The position numbers and the translations under genes are program-made. From positions 1,389,774 to 1,453,773 of the forward strand of contig JAIUJO010000083.1 of assembly GCA_023846275.1 (NCBI GenBank): 64,000 bases of DNA. Reading direction: 5' to 3'. Each line of letters starts with the position of its first letter. Position 1 is the stretch's first letter. The notes beneath the pieces are model-generated. The model was not told the origin of the DNA. It saw nothing but the letters and a program-made list of their open reading frames with translations, and made no database searches. The DNA is from Vanilla planifolia (lineage: Eukaryota; Streptophyta; Magnoliopsida; Asparagales; Orchidaceae). Shown piece after piece: positions 13,230 through 27,394 of this stretch.

Positions 13230-14195
13230 TTAGTGTATCAAGTTCATGTCCCTCTACCCATTTCTTAGTCTCTTCTGCTATATCTTGCATTTTCTTTCTT
13301 AATCTATTTATATGAGTCTAACTTATTCTTGTGGCTGTTTAAATCGAATTCATTGTTTTTGTTTTCATATATCTCTATGACCCATCACACTTTATCACTT
13401 CCTTGTTTCTTTCTCTCACCTTCTAAACCTTCCCCTTATTCACTCCATTTTTCTTATGCTACTACTTCTCACTTAGTTTTATGTCACTAATTTCTCTCTC
13501 TTATGATCTCATAATTGCATCTAACCTTTCCTTATAATCTAATTTTCTCCATCTCCTTCTACTTTTGATATTGATAATTTTTTTATTTTTATTAAAATTT
13601 CGCCCACTCTTATCACTCTCTTATATTTATCTCCACTTCCCACACACTTTTCTCTTACTATTACATGATTTCATACTTTTTTTTATCTCTATTGTATCCT
13701 CTTATTCTTGCACGTCTCATCCCCATCATAATGATGCTTTTTTTCATACTAATTTTATTTTCCACTTTTTCTTTCTTCATTCATATTTATCACCCTTCTT
13801 CATGAACTTATCATCTTTCCCTCTCCCCATTCTTGATCTGACTTGATTATTTTTTGTATACTATCTCAATGTAAAGCATACCAATGCTTTCAACATTTCC
13901 TTTTGTTTTTTTATCTTTTAGTGCTTTTTCTCCAACTTCTAAATATCTCTATCTCCTTACGATTCTTAATGTCTCATTCACTAAATTCTAATCACTTTTT
14001 GTATTTCTATTTACTCTCTCTACCCTTCTCTATCTTGAGCTTCATTTCCTTTTCTTTTTTTTTTTGACTTTTTTATAAGGATTTAAATTATTTCTTTTAC
14101 TCCAACTGCTAAATTTCTTTCTTATCTATCCTTTCCCTTACTTTCATAATTGTATTATCCATTCTTGTTATTTCTTTCTCTCTATCATCTACTTT
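13230..14195. repeat. Second pyrimidine-rich degenerate tract
   Basis: Same composition as 9,245-11,450: + strand C/T-rich, no clear period, with Phe/Ser/Leu-rich chance frames (for example 13,565-13,846). The end near 14,195 is sharp, and the following bases are A-rich on the + strand. Confidence 0.75.
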
Positions 14196-16120
14196 ATAAA
14201 AAGAAAATGAGAAACAAGAAAAAATAAAAAAATAATATGAATTAAATGAATAACAAATCAAAAGAAATAAAATACTAATAAAGAAAAACAATAGAAAACT
14301 TGACTAAAATTTTTTAAATTGTTTTTAAAAAAATATTTCTTAAATATCATAAATACTTTCATTAAGATGAAAAAACAAATCTTCAAATAAACTCAATATT
14401 AAATGAAAAATATTCTTTTTGAAATGGGCTTAATTTACAAATTAACTAAAACTAAGGTAAGCATTCAAATAATTAATAAATATATCAAATTATTTAATGT
14501 ATTGTAATTATTTTTAAATTAGTTAATTGATTTTCATATAATAGTTGTAACTATTTACTTAATTAACTTATACTTTCAGTACCATAATAGTCAGAATATA
14601 TATTATGTAAAATTGTAACAAAAAATACAAAAAGTTAATTAGTTTCAAAATAATACCAATTATTAGAACATTATAAAATAACAAATTATGCATAAACTAG
14701 ACTCATAAGTTTGTGAAGATAATTATTATAAATATTATTATCTTTATGAATGACTAGGAATAAAGTTTTAAATAATTAATTATTTGTTAAAAAAATTCTC
14801 ATTTTTTCTTTTATTATTATTATTATTTTTATTGCTATTATTCTAAATTTTTTCTTAATCCTTTCCCTTTTGAAAATCCTTTGAACATTTTGCTTTAATT
14901 CTATAGATCACTCATCTTATTCTTTTCATTTTTCCTTCTTGTACTTCTTTTTCTTTGCCAACTTTTATTTTTCATATTATTATGTTATTAAAAATACTCA
15001 CTCTATAATAATTTCATTAATATGGTTTCATGTTTTTTGATATACTATTAAATTAGAATTATGAAAAAAATTAAAGAAGAATACACTCTTAAAAATTATT
15101 TTAATCATGTTCTAATTGTATGGTTCATAGAGATCATTTTTATCTAAAAGTTAATCAGGTTAAACATTGAGATATATTTTTTAAATAATAATAATACATA
15201 ACAACAAGAAAGTGATTAATTTCACTTATAAATCAAAACTCCAAAAATATGAATTTTTAACTTTTTTGAAAAAACCTCTTAGTATGTAAAAAATATTAAG
15301 AAAAAACAATTGATAGAGAATAAAATGAAAACTTTGCATAAAGGATATTAGTTAATGCATTTTATTTTTTTACAAATAATGATTGGCATAATTATAATAA
15401 CAAAAAAATGACATAATACTAATAAAGTTTTTATAACTATTTTCTTAAAGATAAATGACAATAGGATTTTATTTTATTTATAAAGAAATACATTTCCAAA
15501 TTAGTTTTGAATTTTAATATCATAATTATGGATGAAAAGTTTTTGCATGAGTAAAATACTTATTAACTTATCCATAGTTATAAATTTTTCTCTTACAAAA
15601 GATTTTTATAGCACACAAAACATAACAATAAAATCAATTCATTATTTAAGTTATCATTTATTAATCTTATAATAAGATTATAATTACATATTATTGAAGA
15701 ATAATTGTACTACTATTAAATGACATCATTAATAATTGTTAACAATTTTCATAAAAAATTATATAAAATTTAATTTTTATTATCATATGATTAAATATAA
15801 TTAATGAAAATAAACCTATTTTATTAACAATAAAAAATATTATGAGTATTAAAGGACAATAATAAAAAGTTAATCATTACTATTAATGATATTACTCATT
15901 GTTATATATTTTTAATTTATTTCTCCAATTTAAAAAATTTTGGCCCATTAAAAATATTAAATTTACCTTTTTTTAATAAATAATAATAGCCATTTTATTA
16001 ATTAGTAACACAAATTTATATAAAATTAAATTTATCAATTTCGTAACATTTAGTAATCGAAAATAAGTTCACAAAAATGTTGTAACATCAATTATTTAGC
16101 ATTCTTTTGTTATTAATAGT
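14196..16120. other. AT-rich DNA with a short (TTA)n run
   Basis: No gene is seen. A small (TTA)n microsatellite lies near 14,812-14,835, inside a short T/C-rich patch (about 14,800-14,960). Confidence 0.5.
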
Positions 16121-19100
16121 TAAATCAGGGCACATCACCAATATATCACAACAGGATAGCAATCATGATGCATACATTTATTACATCCAAATAAAAAGTA
16201 CTCCTCTGACGTCTCCTAAGAATATATACATTCATTAACTAAACAAATTTAATTGATGATAATTTCAAATTTGAAATAAGAAAGTTAGGAAAACCTCGAC
16301 TTGATGTGAGTACATATCTTCTAATGTAATGAACTTGATGTTAGCATTTGCTAAGTGGATAACCAAGCCGTCGAGTAAAGGATTATATATGAGAGTCATT
16401 TTTCTCATATGGCTCATCAATCATTGGTATATGGTATGTTGAGTCAAACGCATCAATATGTCATTAAAATCAAAGAAATAAAGGGAAATGCATTGACTTT
16501 TAGACCAAATAAATTATAAGTGTTGTTCCAATTTGTCTCTAATGGCTAGTTATGTTTGAACAAAATCTAAAATTTATGGGCATTGGCAATGGTCAATTAA
16601 TCACATTATTTCTTTGAAATATTTTCCATATTGGCAGTCATATTTCAAGGAGAACCATGCTTTTCTATGAAAGAAAATGGTTTAATTGTGATTGAAGATT
16701 TAATCATCCTCATCGTTTAAGTAATCTTCATGGAACATAAGGTATTTTCCACAGATTCAGTCTTCATCTCAAATGAAAAAAAGAAATCAATATATATACT
16801 ACCACAAATCAAAATAAATTTTTTATAAAATTAAAGATGATTTTTATTGGTTGCTCATTTTCCTTTGATTATACAATATAAGCCAACCCTTGGTTTTGTT
16901 TAAGGAAAGTTGTGTTCTACCATTTCATAACATTTCATCTTTGATTGGAATTGGGAAATGGCGAGATAGGGATTGACATAAGGACTAGGCAGAGAAGCGC
17001 CAGGATGGTGGTGTGAGAAGTGATGCTAGCAAATTGCTTTACACTTTATCAATGATCATTCTTCCATAGGGCGTAATTGTTTTATGGGATGCCTACACAG
17101 TTTAGCACATTCTTAAACATCAACTAAGCTTTTAATTTTAATTTTGAATGCCAAGCTATATTTAGGCTAGAATGGTAGGGGTTTTGGTTCCTTTTCCCCT
17201 TAATCATTACTAATGTGTTAATAGGGTGAGTACAAAATCACCAACCAAAATTAAAATGCTTTCTTTGTACAAAAGAGAACATAAAATAATATTTGAGGCT
17301 ACGAATGTGAAATAGAGATTAGAATACTTCAAATTGGCACATATTAGGAATTTTCTTTTAGGAGCCCAAGTTTGGAAGTTTTTTATAAAGTGATGCATTT
17401 GTTCATTTTTTAAAACAAGGTGAAAAATGTTGCTCTAGACACAACACATGTTATAGTCAATTAAAACTAAAGATTATCTTGTTCGATGCAAGCTAAGCCA
17501 CTCATTACAAACTATGGATTACCAAATGTTTGTTTTCAAATATTTTCAAACCTTTCATCTGAATAAGAAATCATCAATAGCACTAGCCTGGTTTTTCTTC
17601 AAGAATTCACCCATTCATTAGTTCAATAAATTTGCTTTGTTCTAAATTGCCTCTAAAATTGAAAAATCATTGAAAATAGATACATCCACAATGAAACCTA
17701 CCATGGAATATGTAGCAAAGGTCTACTTTGATGTCTATCTAATGAAAGAACAACTAAGGAGAATTAAAATAAAGACAAAGGTGGTTTCTTAATTCTTCAT
17801 TGGCATGTGGTTGAGTGTGATAAATTACCATCATTCTTTCATTTTTACCAATAAGGTCACCTAATTGCTACAGGGAAGCAAATTTTGGGACAAGTGCTTT
17901 AATGTTAAAGGTTGAAGATGATAAGATGATTAATATATAAGAAGTATAGTTTGAAAAAATAGGAAAAGGAAATAAAAGTAGAATAGGGAATGAAACTAAT
18001 ATGGCTATTCAATAGAAGAAAACAAAACTGGATTATAACAACTTCTAACTTAGGAATCACGAGGAAAAATTTAGTAGTAAAAGACAAATGAAATAACAAA
18101 TAAAACTTTACAGTCCTTCACAATGATTTGGTCATGTAGCTAATTCATAGTAAGTAGACAACTATTAAGTCAGTTGGATTACGTAGCTATTACCAAATGA
18201 TAGGTCTAGAGTACCCATTTTTAGCTTTAAGGTCACTATGCCAAAAAGATATAAAGTATGAATCTTAGATTAGAAAGGAAAAAAAATTGCAGTAAATTTT
18301 GAGAGAGTTCACAAACAACTTTTCATTTATATAAAGTAGGACTACTCCACTCCAATTCAAGAAAACAACTTAGAGAATAGCGAAGAATGTTATGGATTAG
18401 TGGAATATCAATGGCACTTTGAAGCACAAATCTATGGCATGCATGAAACATTGATTCATGGTGCACAAAGTTTTACTAGGGATTCTATTGCAACCAATGG
18501 AACAAGTAAATTATAGGATGATAGAAGTTTAGTTGGTTTCAAACGCTTCATGGAATATACCAAAAAACATATTTCATTCTTGGTAATGAAAAATTGATTT
18601 GTGACAACATTTAAATGGGAAGTAGTATTTGAACTTATAAGATTAAAATCAAACATCTTAGTCCAATATATATAGTACTTTTATATATATGGCATTTAAT
18701 AAGTACTAGAGCCATGGGCTCATAAGCCAATTAACTAATAGTAATGAAAATATGAATCTCCCATAATTTGTTTGGTGATAATTTAATGTGTTTACTTTGA
18801 TAACAAAATATTTGTGTAGCTCAGACGCATATCTAAAAGCCTAACAATATTTCATATATTTTATTAACATATATAAGCTCATATAATTATTCTTTATGGG
18901 ATCTTATAACACCTGGGTTGGTGGATAGATAGAGACAAGGGTTTGGAAAATGTTAGATAGGCTCTAAACTAATAGAGATTAGATGAACCTTCTTTCAACT
19001 ACAAAAGTTTATCCTTCAATGAAAAATGTTTTTTATCACACTCTCATGCTACTACATTTTATGAAACATCTCAAAATTTGACCTAAGCAATAAAGGCTCC

Positions 19101-22100
19101 AAAATATGTGTACTTTTAGTAAAAATTTCTAGGAGACTTTTAAAGAACTAAAGGTAATTCCTCTTAACTAGATGAAAGTATTAGCATTTAAACAGAGGCA
19201 TTTAAAGGATATCCTAAGATATTGGGACAAAACACATTATAGATATATTCAAATAAATTAAATAAGTTGAAGACAATGTGAAGGAATGTGAAATAATATT
19301 TTATGAGAACACTTTTGAAGAATGTAGGATCAGGCATACAGTTGAACTTGCCATAGAAGAAGCCTTCTAGTGCTAAAAGATAAGGGAATATTGTTGAAAG
19401 GGAATCAACTATACATCACAAGTATTACTTATTTAAATGGAACAATGTTCTCAAGGAATAAGTACATATAGAAAAGTGCCGTATAGTTCTTCCTGATCAC
19501 TCCTCTTTAAGAAGGAAATAAAACATGAGAAGGATATCTTAAAAAACATTCTCCAAATTCATTTAGAGGAGGAAAAATAGACTACTTAAGAAGAAGTTCA
19601 CCTTTGAAAAGATCTAGGATACTATTTTTCAATTTGATAAAGAGACAATTACTAGTCCATAAGGTTGAAATTAAATTTTCATCACACATTACTGGAAAAT
19701 AATTACATGAAATCACCTTCCAATAGCCAAAAGTTTTTTATTAAGTAGTTTAATTCTTAAGAGCCCTTCTAATGTAAATCTAGTTCTCTCCTCAATAATT
19801 TAATCTTGTATAACAATACAACACTTCAAGCCAATAAGCATATGTAAATTTCACTCAAATTCTTATGCAAAATGCTAAGCAAATAGTAGCAAACATTCCT
19901 GCTTAAGATTATTTCATAAATGTAAGTAGGATTGATTCTTTGATGTGATCCTTTTCATGGCATTCTAATACCTTTAGAGTTTATAATATTGACTAACTAC
20001 AAAATGATAGGTAAAATCTACATCTTCAGAATTGACATTAAAAATGCCTTTAAAACAATGTCATTGGAATTCATATTTAGCTTCTTATAAAGGTCGCAAT
20101 TTTCATCCAAGTTTTGAGGTTTATTTGGGATCAGTATAGGTAGAACATGGATATCAATAATAGGCAATGGTTCTCCCTAAAGATTTTTTTTAACCATCTT
20201 GAGGCATGTAGAAGGACAACCTAATCTAGTAACCACCTCACTTTACAAAAATGGAAGAATTCATCGAGGCATTCAAGCAATAATTTGAGACACAGAAAAG
20301 TCAATTTTGTGTTGCCTGTCAAGGTTATGCCCTAATATCATAGCTCAACTCTATAGGTGGTAAGATTTGCTCAATAAGGGAAATTGCAAACATACAAAAT
20401 CTATTCATAGATTGGTTGAACATTTTAAGTTATTGACAATAATGTAGGTTAATCTATCTAAATCAACAATCTACCTTGGTAGTAGAATGCCATCAGTTTC
20501 AACTCAAAGGATTGGAAAAATATTATATTTTAAGCAAGATAATATACAATTTTTTTCCTTGGATAGTCATATTTTTAATCTGAGATAGAAATTTAGATAT
20601 TTTAAACATATTATATAAAAGGGTAAAGAAAAGTTGTTGGAAGGAGGAAAAGCTAACTATTAGTGGGAGGCAAAATGATTGTTATCTAAGATGTCTTAAA
20701 TGTCCTTCCAAAGCATTCACTCATGTCTGCTCACCATCTAAATCATACGATTCATAGGCTAGAGTTGATGTTGAACACAAATTTGTGTGAGGACAATGTT
20801 AGTATTCTTTTACATCATTGGTTGAAATGGGACAAATTATGTTAGCCAATAGAGGAAAATTTGTTAAGTATTAGAAGTCTAAATGAGATTACTTAGGATT
20901 ATCCAATAAAAAGAATTAGAAGTTGATGGCAAAATAAAACTTATGGGTAGATGTGATGAATGTGGCATTACAGCTAATTCAAAAAAAATCAAGAGCTAAC
21001 ACAAATCTAATGTTCTAATCAAATGTAACTAGTTTCATTTATTGGAAATAATAGAATGAGAATTTGTTCAGCTTTAAATCTACATGGAAGGAAATTTGGA
21101 AGAAAAGCACTAATGAATATGTTTTTTAAGATGATATGGGATTCTAAATATCCAACTTAGATGTCAATGCTACTTTGCATTTCACTAACAATTTGCAATG
21201 TTTCCAAATTAGTTCAAGAAGTTCTACATCTTGATGCGAAATATTCTTTATTATCTAAAGGAGGATATAGTTGATCTTGCTTTTAGATTTTTTAGACATA
21301 CATAGGCTTTTAATGGAATGTCCATTTGGATTCATTTTCAAAGGAAGGTTTCTTTCATTACGACATTAAAACAAAGGATGCAAAAATTTCTTAGGAGATT
21401 TGCATTTAAGGAAACAATGTAAGACATACCACTTTAGAGATAATTGAATATTTGGAAGGTGACAAAAAAAGATATATGAAGGTGTCAATGCAACAACATA
21501 ACAAATCATTTGCAATATAAAAACTTAATGTTGTAAAACATTCATCATCCATTCATTTATTTGGCAAACCAAGAAAAATATTTTAATTTATTAATTGGGA
21601 TTATATCCATCATTTCAAAAAGGGGAGGTTAGATATATTCAAAATACTTTGGAACCATCAATAGCCAACCCTTTTAAGGAAAATAATCATTGTATTGCTA
21701 CAAAAAAATTGTGTGCTTGTTGAAGCCATAATTATAGATTGTAGACGTAAACAATTTTATTACCTTACTTAACCAAAAGGAAAAAAGTAGTAGATTTGAT
21801 GTCACATTTCATTTTGTTGAAAAACGCTTATGTTATTGTTTTGAGGAAAATATTTGTTTCATAATCTTTGACATGGATAATAAGGACTCTTATAGAATTA
21901 GCATAAGTTATGTTAACATATATTCAAGGCTAATAGAACTTGAACGAATAAGGTATCGCAGTAATTCAATTTTAAATGAGGCTCATAAGCAATAGAAGCC
22001 AACATGATAGTTCATTCTCCTATGAAAATTGCTACAAATTTCCATATCACATGTAACTGGAGCACCGACCAATTTCCTCAGCAAATCAAAGCATTAATTT

Positions 22101-22269
22101 AATTAGAATATTCACAACAAGTAAATGATTGAAAATCTACTTGAACAAGGATTTTGTTGTGACAATGATCGATTGGATATTTAAGATAATGTCAAATTTC
22201 AAGTTGGACAATACTTTGGTTCACCTCAAGCTAAAATGTTCTATAAATTGGTCTTATTTGTCCATTCCA
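16121..22269. other. Decayed unique or transposon-derived DNA
   Basis: Composition is less extreme than before 16,120, and the change is fairly sharp. It looks like old transposon DNA. Phrases such as an ALAWFFFKNSP-like string near 17,590 faintly recall a retrotransposon gag, but this is too weak to call. Frames of 62-66 codons on the - strand (17,210-17,398; 17,905-18,099; 18,456-18,656) have no recognisable motif. The copia fragment that follows may have its upstream part here. Confidence 0.35.
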
Positions 22270-22900
22270 TATACAATATTTAAACATTTATGATTTTATG
22301 TGGCACTGATATAGTATGTTCACATGCAATTCTATGCACTCACTTCCATTTAGACTAATTTGTTTAGATATCAAACGGACCCAGGCCTTATAGATACTAA
22401 TCGATTCTACAAATAATCATATATGGCTAATCTATAGTGATCGTCTTCCTAGACTAATTATTTAATTAAACTAGTACAACTCTAAATCACACAACTACAC
22501 TGATAAAAATAATTAAAGAGCCAAACATGAAGTAACTGCTTGCTAAGAAACTTAGGTCGAACTCCATGTGAATCAGATGCCAAACTAATTGACTTTAACA
22601 AATAAGTTCCATAGTAATATACACATTAGGTAAATATGTTGCCAAATAGTTTTAGTACTTTACAATTCACATAAGAGAGATATTAGACCAGGACAATGTA
22701 GCACACCCATTAAAAAAGGGACCAAATCATTATTCATTAAGGATTGACATCACATTCAAATGGAGAACTATAACAAGAATTTCCAATTCATATAAAGTAG
22801 TTCAATAGTAACCATTTTTTTCAAGAAAATTGGTTTTATGAGAGTCTTGAGAAACATTTGTCATAGAACTTATGTGTTGTAATCACATTCCAAATAATAT
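22270..22900 (+). mobile_element. Probable Ty1/copia RT/RNase H 3' fragment
   Basis: Frame-shifted translation on the + strand gives copia-like landmarks in the right order. These are a TDIVCSHA stretch near 22,305 (compare the family's RPDIxYAV), a YSDR stretch near 22,435 (compare YSDAD), a DNVA stretch near 22,694 (compare DNxSAI), and HYSLRIDI near 22,730 (compare the RTKHIDI motif). Many stops interrupt it. Each match is short, so the call rests on the order and spacing. No LTRs were seen. It is separate from the much better preserved copia element at 55-63 kb, and on the opposite strand. Confidence 0.4.
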
Positions 22901-24337
22901 AATTTTTTCCTAGAAAAAAAAATTATATTGCATATGATCATCGCCCCAATTCTACAATGACAACAAAAATGTTGTGTTGTTTATTTATCTGTACTCTTTG
23001 TTAAATGATTTCAAATGAAGCATCACAAGGTTTAATAGGTTATTTATGTGGAGACCTTGATTAATTAACTCAAGCAATTCTAACAATGGCATTGGGGTTC
23101 AAACTACAATTATCACTAGGGGGATAATAATCTAAAGCATCTCTTGGATAAGATCATTATTGAATCATTATCATTAATAATACAATATTAAAACATATAA
23201 GAAAGTTTTAGCAATATTTAAGTTTCAATGAGAACTAAGTGGATATGCTTAAACATTTTTTCACCCATTTTTTCATTTTTGTAGTTCCATTCATGGTACG
23301 TGTACTATTTAGATAGTCTACATAAATATTCTATACATCGTTGTTCGTTGATGTTAGAATAGAAATAGATTAAAGATTGGGTGTCGATTGCATACTTAGT
23401 ACCAACTATATTTGTACAAAATTACCTATGAAAACTCATATAGTCTTTTGTTTCCTATACTCTTCCTTTGTCAATAATACTCATTATCATCCTAATGCAC
23501 TATTGGTTTGCCTAGAAGCTCAATTTTAAGTGATGTTGTATATGAAGCGGAATTGATGTGTTATATAAGTGTGATATACTTTACATACAAATGCAGATAT
23601 CATAGTTGAGTAGTGATAGTTTGAGACATGGGAAATCGAATTAACATTTGTATAACAAGAGCATAACTAACTTAACATTTGAATATAATATATTATAACA
23701 TGTAAGAATAAGCATATTTTAAGAAGCATTATAGTTAGTAATAACTCATCATACAAATTTTCTTAAAAGTTAATAATTTTGGCTTTAAGAAGATTTTTTA
23801 TTCATATTTGTATGATTCTTTTTGATATAAGATGATCTTTTGATAAGTAAGAAATTGTATAACATCATACATTCATGATAGATGGATTATAGAAGTATTA
23901 TTAGTGTAGAAAGTGAATTTGCATACTATTGTATTTGCATTATTTGTGAATTATACAAGTAGTGCTAGTTTAGAATCTTCGAACAATTAGTTTTAACTTG
24001 TTTGTGTCATAGCCAATAAAAGAGGCCCTGAGCCATTTCAAAGCTTGGAAAGGACTATTTAAAGGCATCCAAACATAGTGTTAGAAGTAGATAATTAATT
24101 GAAAGAATTATAAGAAGGATGTGACATGGTATTCAATATTTCTAATCAAGGACAATCTCATCCTAATAAGCATCTATTCTAAAATGAACTTAGTTACAAG
24201 TTTTTATACCAAATTACTTGAAAAAAATGGAAATCACTTTTAAATTTTTTTAGTAAAATTATTATGTCCCATTTTTAGTTTATAATTTGGTTTTAAGACT
24301 TTATATTAAACTCTTACTTGATTTTCTTATCCTATTA
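22901..24337. other. AT-rich DNA, nothing recognised
   Basis: No motif, repeat or useful open frame was found. It may contain the 3' flank or LTR of the preceding copia fragment. Confidence 0.35.
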
Positions 24338-24529
24338 TTGAGATTTTATAGTTTTTGTTATTTGGTTTTATCAAGCTAGTGCTATAAGATTATATTAAGC
24401 CAATATTGTAGGACTTTATTGAGCCAATCATGTAGAATTTTATCAAGACTATGTTGTAGGCCTTTCTAAAGGAACTATTATATGATTTTATTAAGATGGT
24501 GACGTTGGGTTTCCTCAGTCCAATGCTTT
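24338..24529 (+). repeat. 24-bp minisatellite, about 8 diverged units
   Basis: Successive 24-base units start at 24,338, 24,362, 24,386, 24,410, 24,434, 24,458, 24,482 and 24,506. They follow a theme of GATTTTAT, then CAAG or AAGC, then a CAATGTTGT-like end. The best-preserved units are 24,386-24,457. The spacing stays at exactly 24 bases although the bases have diverged. The length is a multiple of three, so a coding origin is possible, but units contain stops. Confidence 0.75.
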
Positions 24530-25789
24530 AGCATTTGTTTCTAGTGTTTTGGCTTAGCATATATGTAGGTCCATCTTTAAATTAAACAACCTAAACTTGC
24601 TTATGTCTTTCAAATAGTCGCTTTACCTCATAATAAATATTGTAAAGCCTAACAATATTTTCTTGAAAAAAGTATCCTAAGAGTAGTAAGAATTTAAGAA
24701 TATTACGAATGTTTCTCCAACAATTGCTAAGTAGATTAGAAAGTGATTATGCAAAATAGAAGATGGTTTGAGGGTAGACTCGAAGCACCTTAAGAATTAT
24801 GGTGTCTCAATAATTTTACTTTTTCTTTATATTTCCTTTTTACTACCATGTATACATGCATTTTTTATACCTTTGGTTAGTTATTCAAACAAATTAATCT
24901 TGAAAATGTTTTATCTATAAAGTCAATCCCCCACTTGAACCCCTTTTTTTGTACCCTATAGTATAATCCAGCAGAACAAAGAGATCTCCTATTGCTCAAA
25001 GTGGGTTTCAAGTCCTCAAGTTATGATGAACCATAATGGAAAAGGTATAAAATTTTAATTAATTGTCTTGACAAAGGAATGAGCCAAACTAACAGGTGAA
25101 GGGGCTTATGTTTTATGTATCCAATAACTCTACTCTTACCTACCCAAAATGAACATGTGGAAATTCAAAACAAAAGAAGGAATTGATTGCCATGGGGATT
25201 GATTTTTAAGCAGTTGAATCTTCACATATCTTGCAAACTATGAAGGAAGTGAACCTTTTTTTTAGTCGTACATGACGCAAACATGACTCCTTGTGAACGT
25301 AAAAATAAAATTTCCAAATTTATTTATGAATATAATTGTGTTTACATTTATTAGATAGTTCTTTTAACTAAAATAAGTAATATTTATTTTGGAGCTATGC
25401 TATACATCAATGACTCACCTTTAGTAGCATTAGACTATAATGATATATTACGCAATCAATGGTGCAATTCTTGCTTAATAATTGGTTCATCTCAATGAAT
25501 TAGACTAATATGTCATCCAAAGTCCCAATGATGCTTTGTAACTCTATTACTTCTAGTAAGACATACAGTGGATCAGTATATTTGCTACAATGCAAAATTA
25601 GTGAGATTTTCTTAAGTTGCATGTCCATCAATTTATATACATGTAGTTGGTTAAGTAAGGCCATGTGGTTATCATGGAATGCAGTAATGAAGCATAATAA
25701 GGTTATAACACTTATCTCATTTATAAAAATCTTGGATTAAAAAAAAATATTACATTTAAATTTATGATTTCAAAATATAAAAAATTTAG

Positions 25790-25794
<5 letters not shown>
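24530..25794. other. AT-rich DNA, nothing recognised
   Basis: A 76-codon + frame (25,510-25,740) has no recognised motif and no supporting context. No gene is called. Confidence 0.35.

Positions 25795-25856
<62 letters not shown>
25795..25856. repeat. (AT)n microsatellite
   Basis: An uninterrupted run of about 30 AT dinucleotides. Its length is probably polymorphic and is difficult for sequencing and assembly. Confidence 0.97.
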
Positions 25857-25858
<2 letters not shown>

Positions 25859-27394
25859 ATATTAGTTTGTGCACTCACCTAATATAGTTAGACAAGAGTT
25901 TCATTAATAAAAAAATTACCAATATTTCTTCAAATACCATCACGAACAGTCCCATTATATAGCTCTATGATTGTCAATTTTCAATTTGATCAGATATAAA
26001 CTTAGAAAGAAGAAGTGTACTACTATTACTAGAGCTATCAAGTTTATTGAATTATCTATTAGACTATTGGATTCCATTTTTTATGCTAATCCTTTAACAA
26101 TTGAATGACATAAGGCTATTGTCTAATGAACAAAATCTAGTTCTAACCACAAGGATGCTAATCACAAATCCGAGTTGTGTAGTACTGACGAATGGTTGAG
26201 ATTTGTGCAAATGTAGTTTTAAGTATTTAGTTGTTGTAAGTTAAATAATGGAGAAAGGCTTTGATGCTTGAAAAAGAAACATTATTGAAAATTTCCCTTT
26301 TTACAAAGAAATAACACAATTAGGACGTTTAAATCTAATACTCTATTTATGTGGCAGTTTGCATTACCACTTCATTTCACGCATCATGTTCTAGAAAAGA
26401 AGCTTATTTTTTCTTGTCAAAATCATGTACTGATAATAAAAATTGAGGTCCTCAAAATGTTGAGTCAAGACATGTTATTCATTTATTATTAATGGAAAAG
26501 TGTGTCTTTCAATATCATAATTAGATATTCTTTACGTATTAAATGTGTTGTGGAAAAGTTAACCATTATGTGTGTTATAACTAAGACATTCATTTTACAG
26601 GTGCAATTGTTCCCTGAATTTTTGTTAATTCCTAAGGCATTAGTCGTGCAAGACAAGCAATATATGGGCCTTTTATGTTCACTTAAAGATGATTTCCAGC
26701 ATGTTATGTATAGGAAGCTTATGTCATACAAATACACATCTTATTCTCTCTCATGATACATGATTAATATTGCATAAAACTTGGATTGTTTTGGTTTTGT
26801 ATTAATATAGTCTTATGTTTGCTTAAAAGAAATACATATTACAACATATTTAGACTTTTTAGTTAGTTTCTGTATGAGTATCATAACATATTAATGTCTT
26901 GTTCCACTACTAGGTTACATACTATACAAGTACAAAATATATGAGTAGTAATTTAATGAGCTTGAATAAAAGTGTTTCATTATCATATATGCATGATATA
27001 TTTATCATATGAATAGGTTTAGTTATTGTTACACCCTAAAAGTTTGCTAGCCAAAATGTGTGTCCTGATTAAACCAACCATTTAAATGCATCTAAAATTA
27101 ATGTGATAAGTTGATGTTTCCTCTAAAAAGTTTTGGTCTATATTGTTCAATACGATGGCAAAAGATCATTTTGTGCAATGAGAATTAAAAACCTATGTTA
27201 AGGGTTGGTCATGAAAATTTTATCACGTAATATTAAGGTAACCTAAAACTTGATCTAGCAACAAAAATAATAAAATGTAAATGTGAATATTTGCAAGAAT
27301 TTTTAGTAGACATATTATGTTGATCACAAAATAATAGTTTGTCAACAATCTAAATGTAAATTTAAGTTTCACTAGTAGCATATTGTTTTTGTCC
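25857..27394. other. AT-rich DNA before the large array
   Basis: Overlapping frames on both strands at 26,489-26,756 (82 and 84 codons) are mirror images of the same open stretch and match no family I know. No other feature is seen. Confidence 0.35.

Noticed and set aside
9253..14067. Many + strand frames of 60-104 codons resembling membrane proteins
   Set aside because: Pyrimidine-rich DNA encodes Ser/Leu/Phe strings automatically. Overlapping frames look alike, and no motif is present.
17575..17770. Possible retrotransposon gag (ALAWFFFKNSP-like string)
   Set aside because: The similarity is short and vague and is broken by stops. It is not separable from chance without a profile search.
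25795..25856. (AT)n run as a possible replication origin or matrix attachment site
   Set aside because: Base composition alone does not support either role. It is kept only as a microsatellite.
26489..26756. Overlapping 82- and 84-codon frames on opposite strands
   Set aside because: Both cover the same stretch, neither has a known motif, and there is no gene context. They are likely chance.
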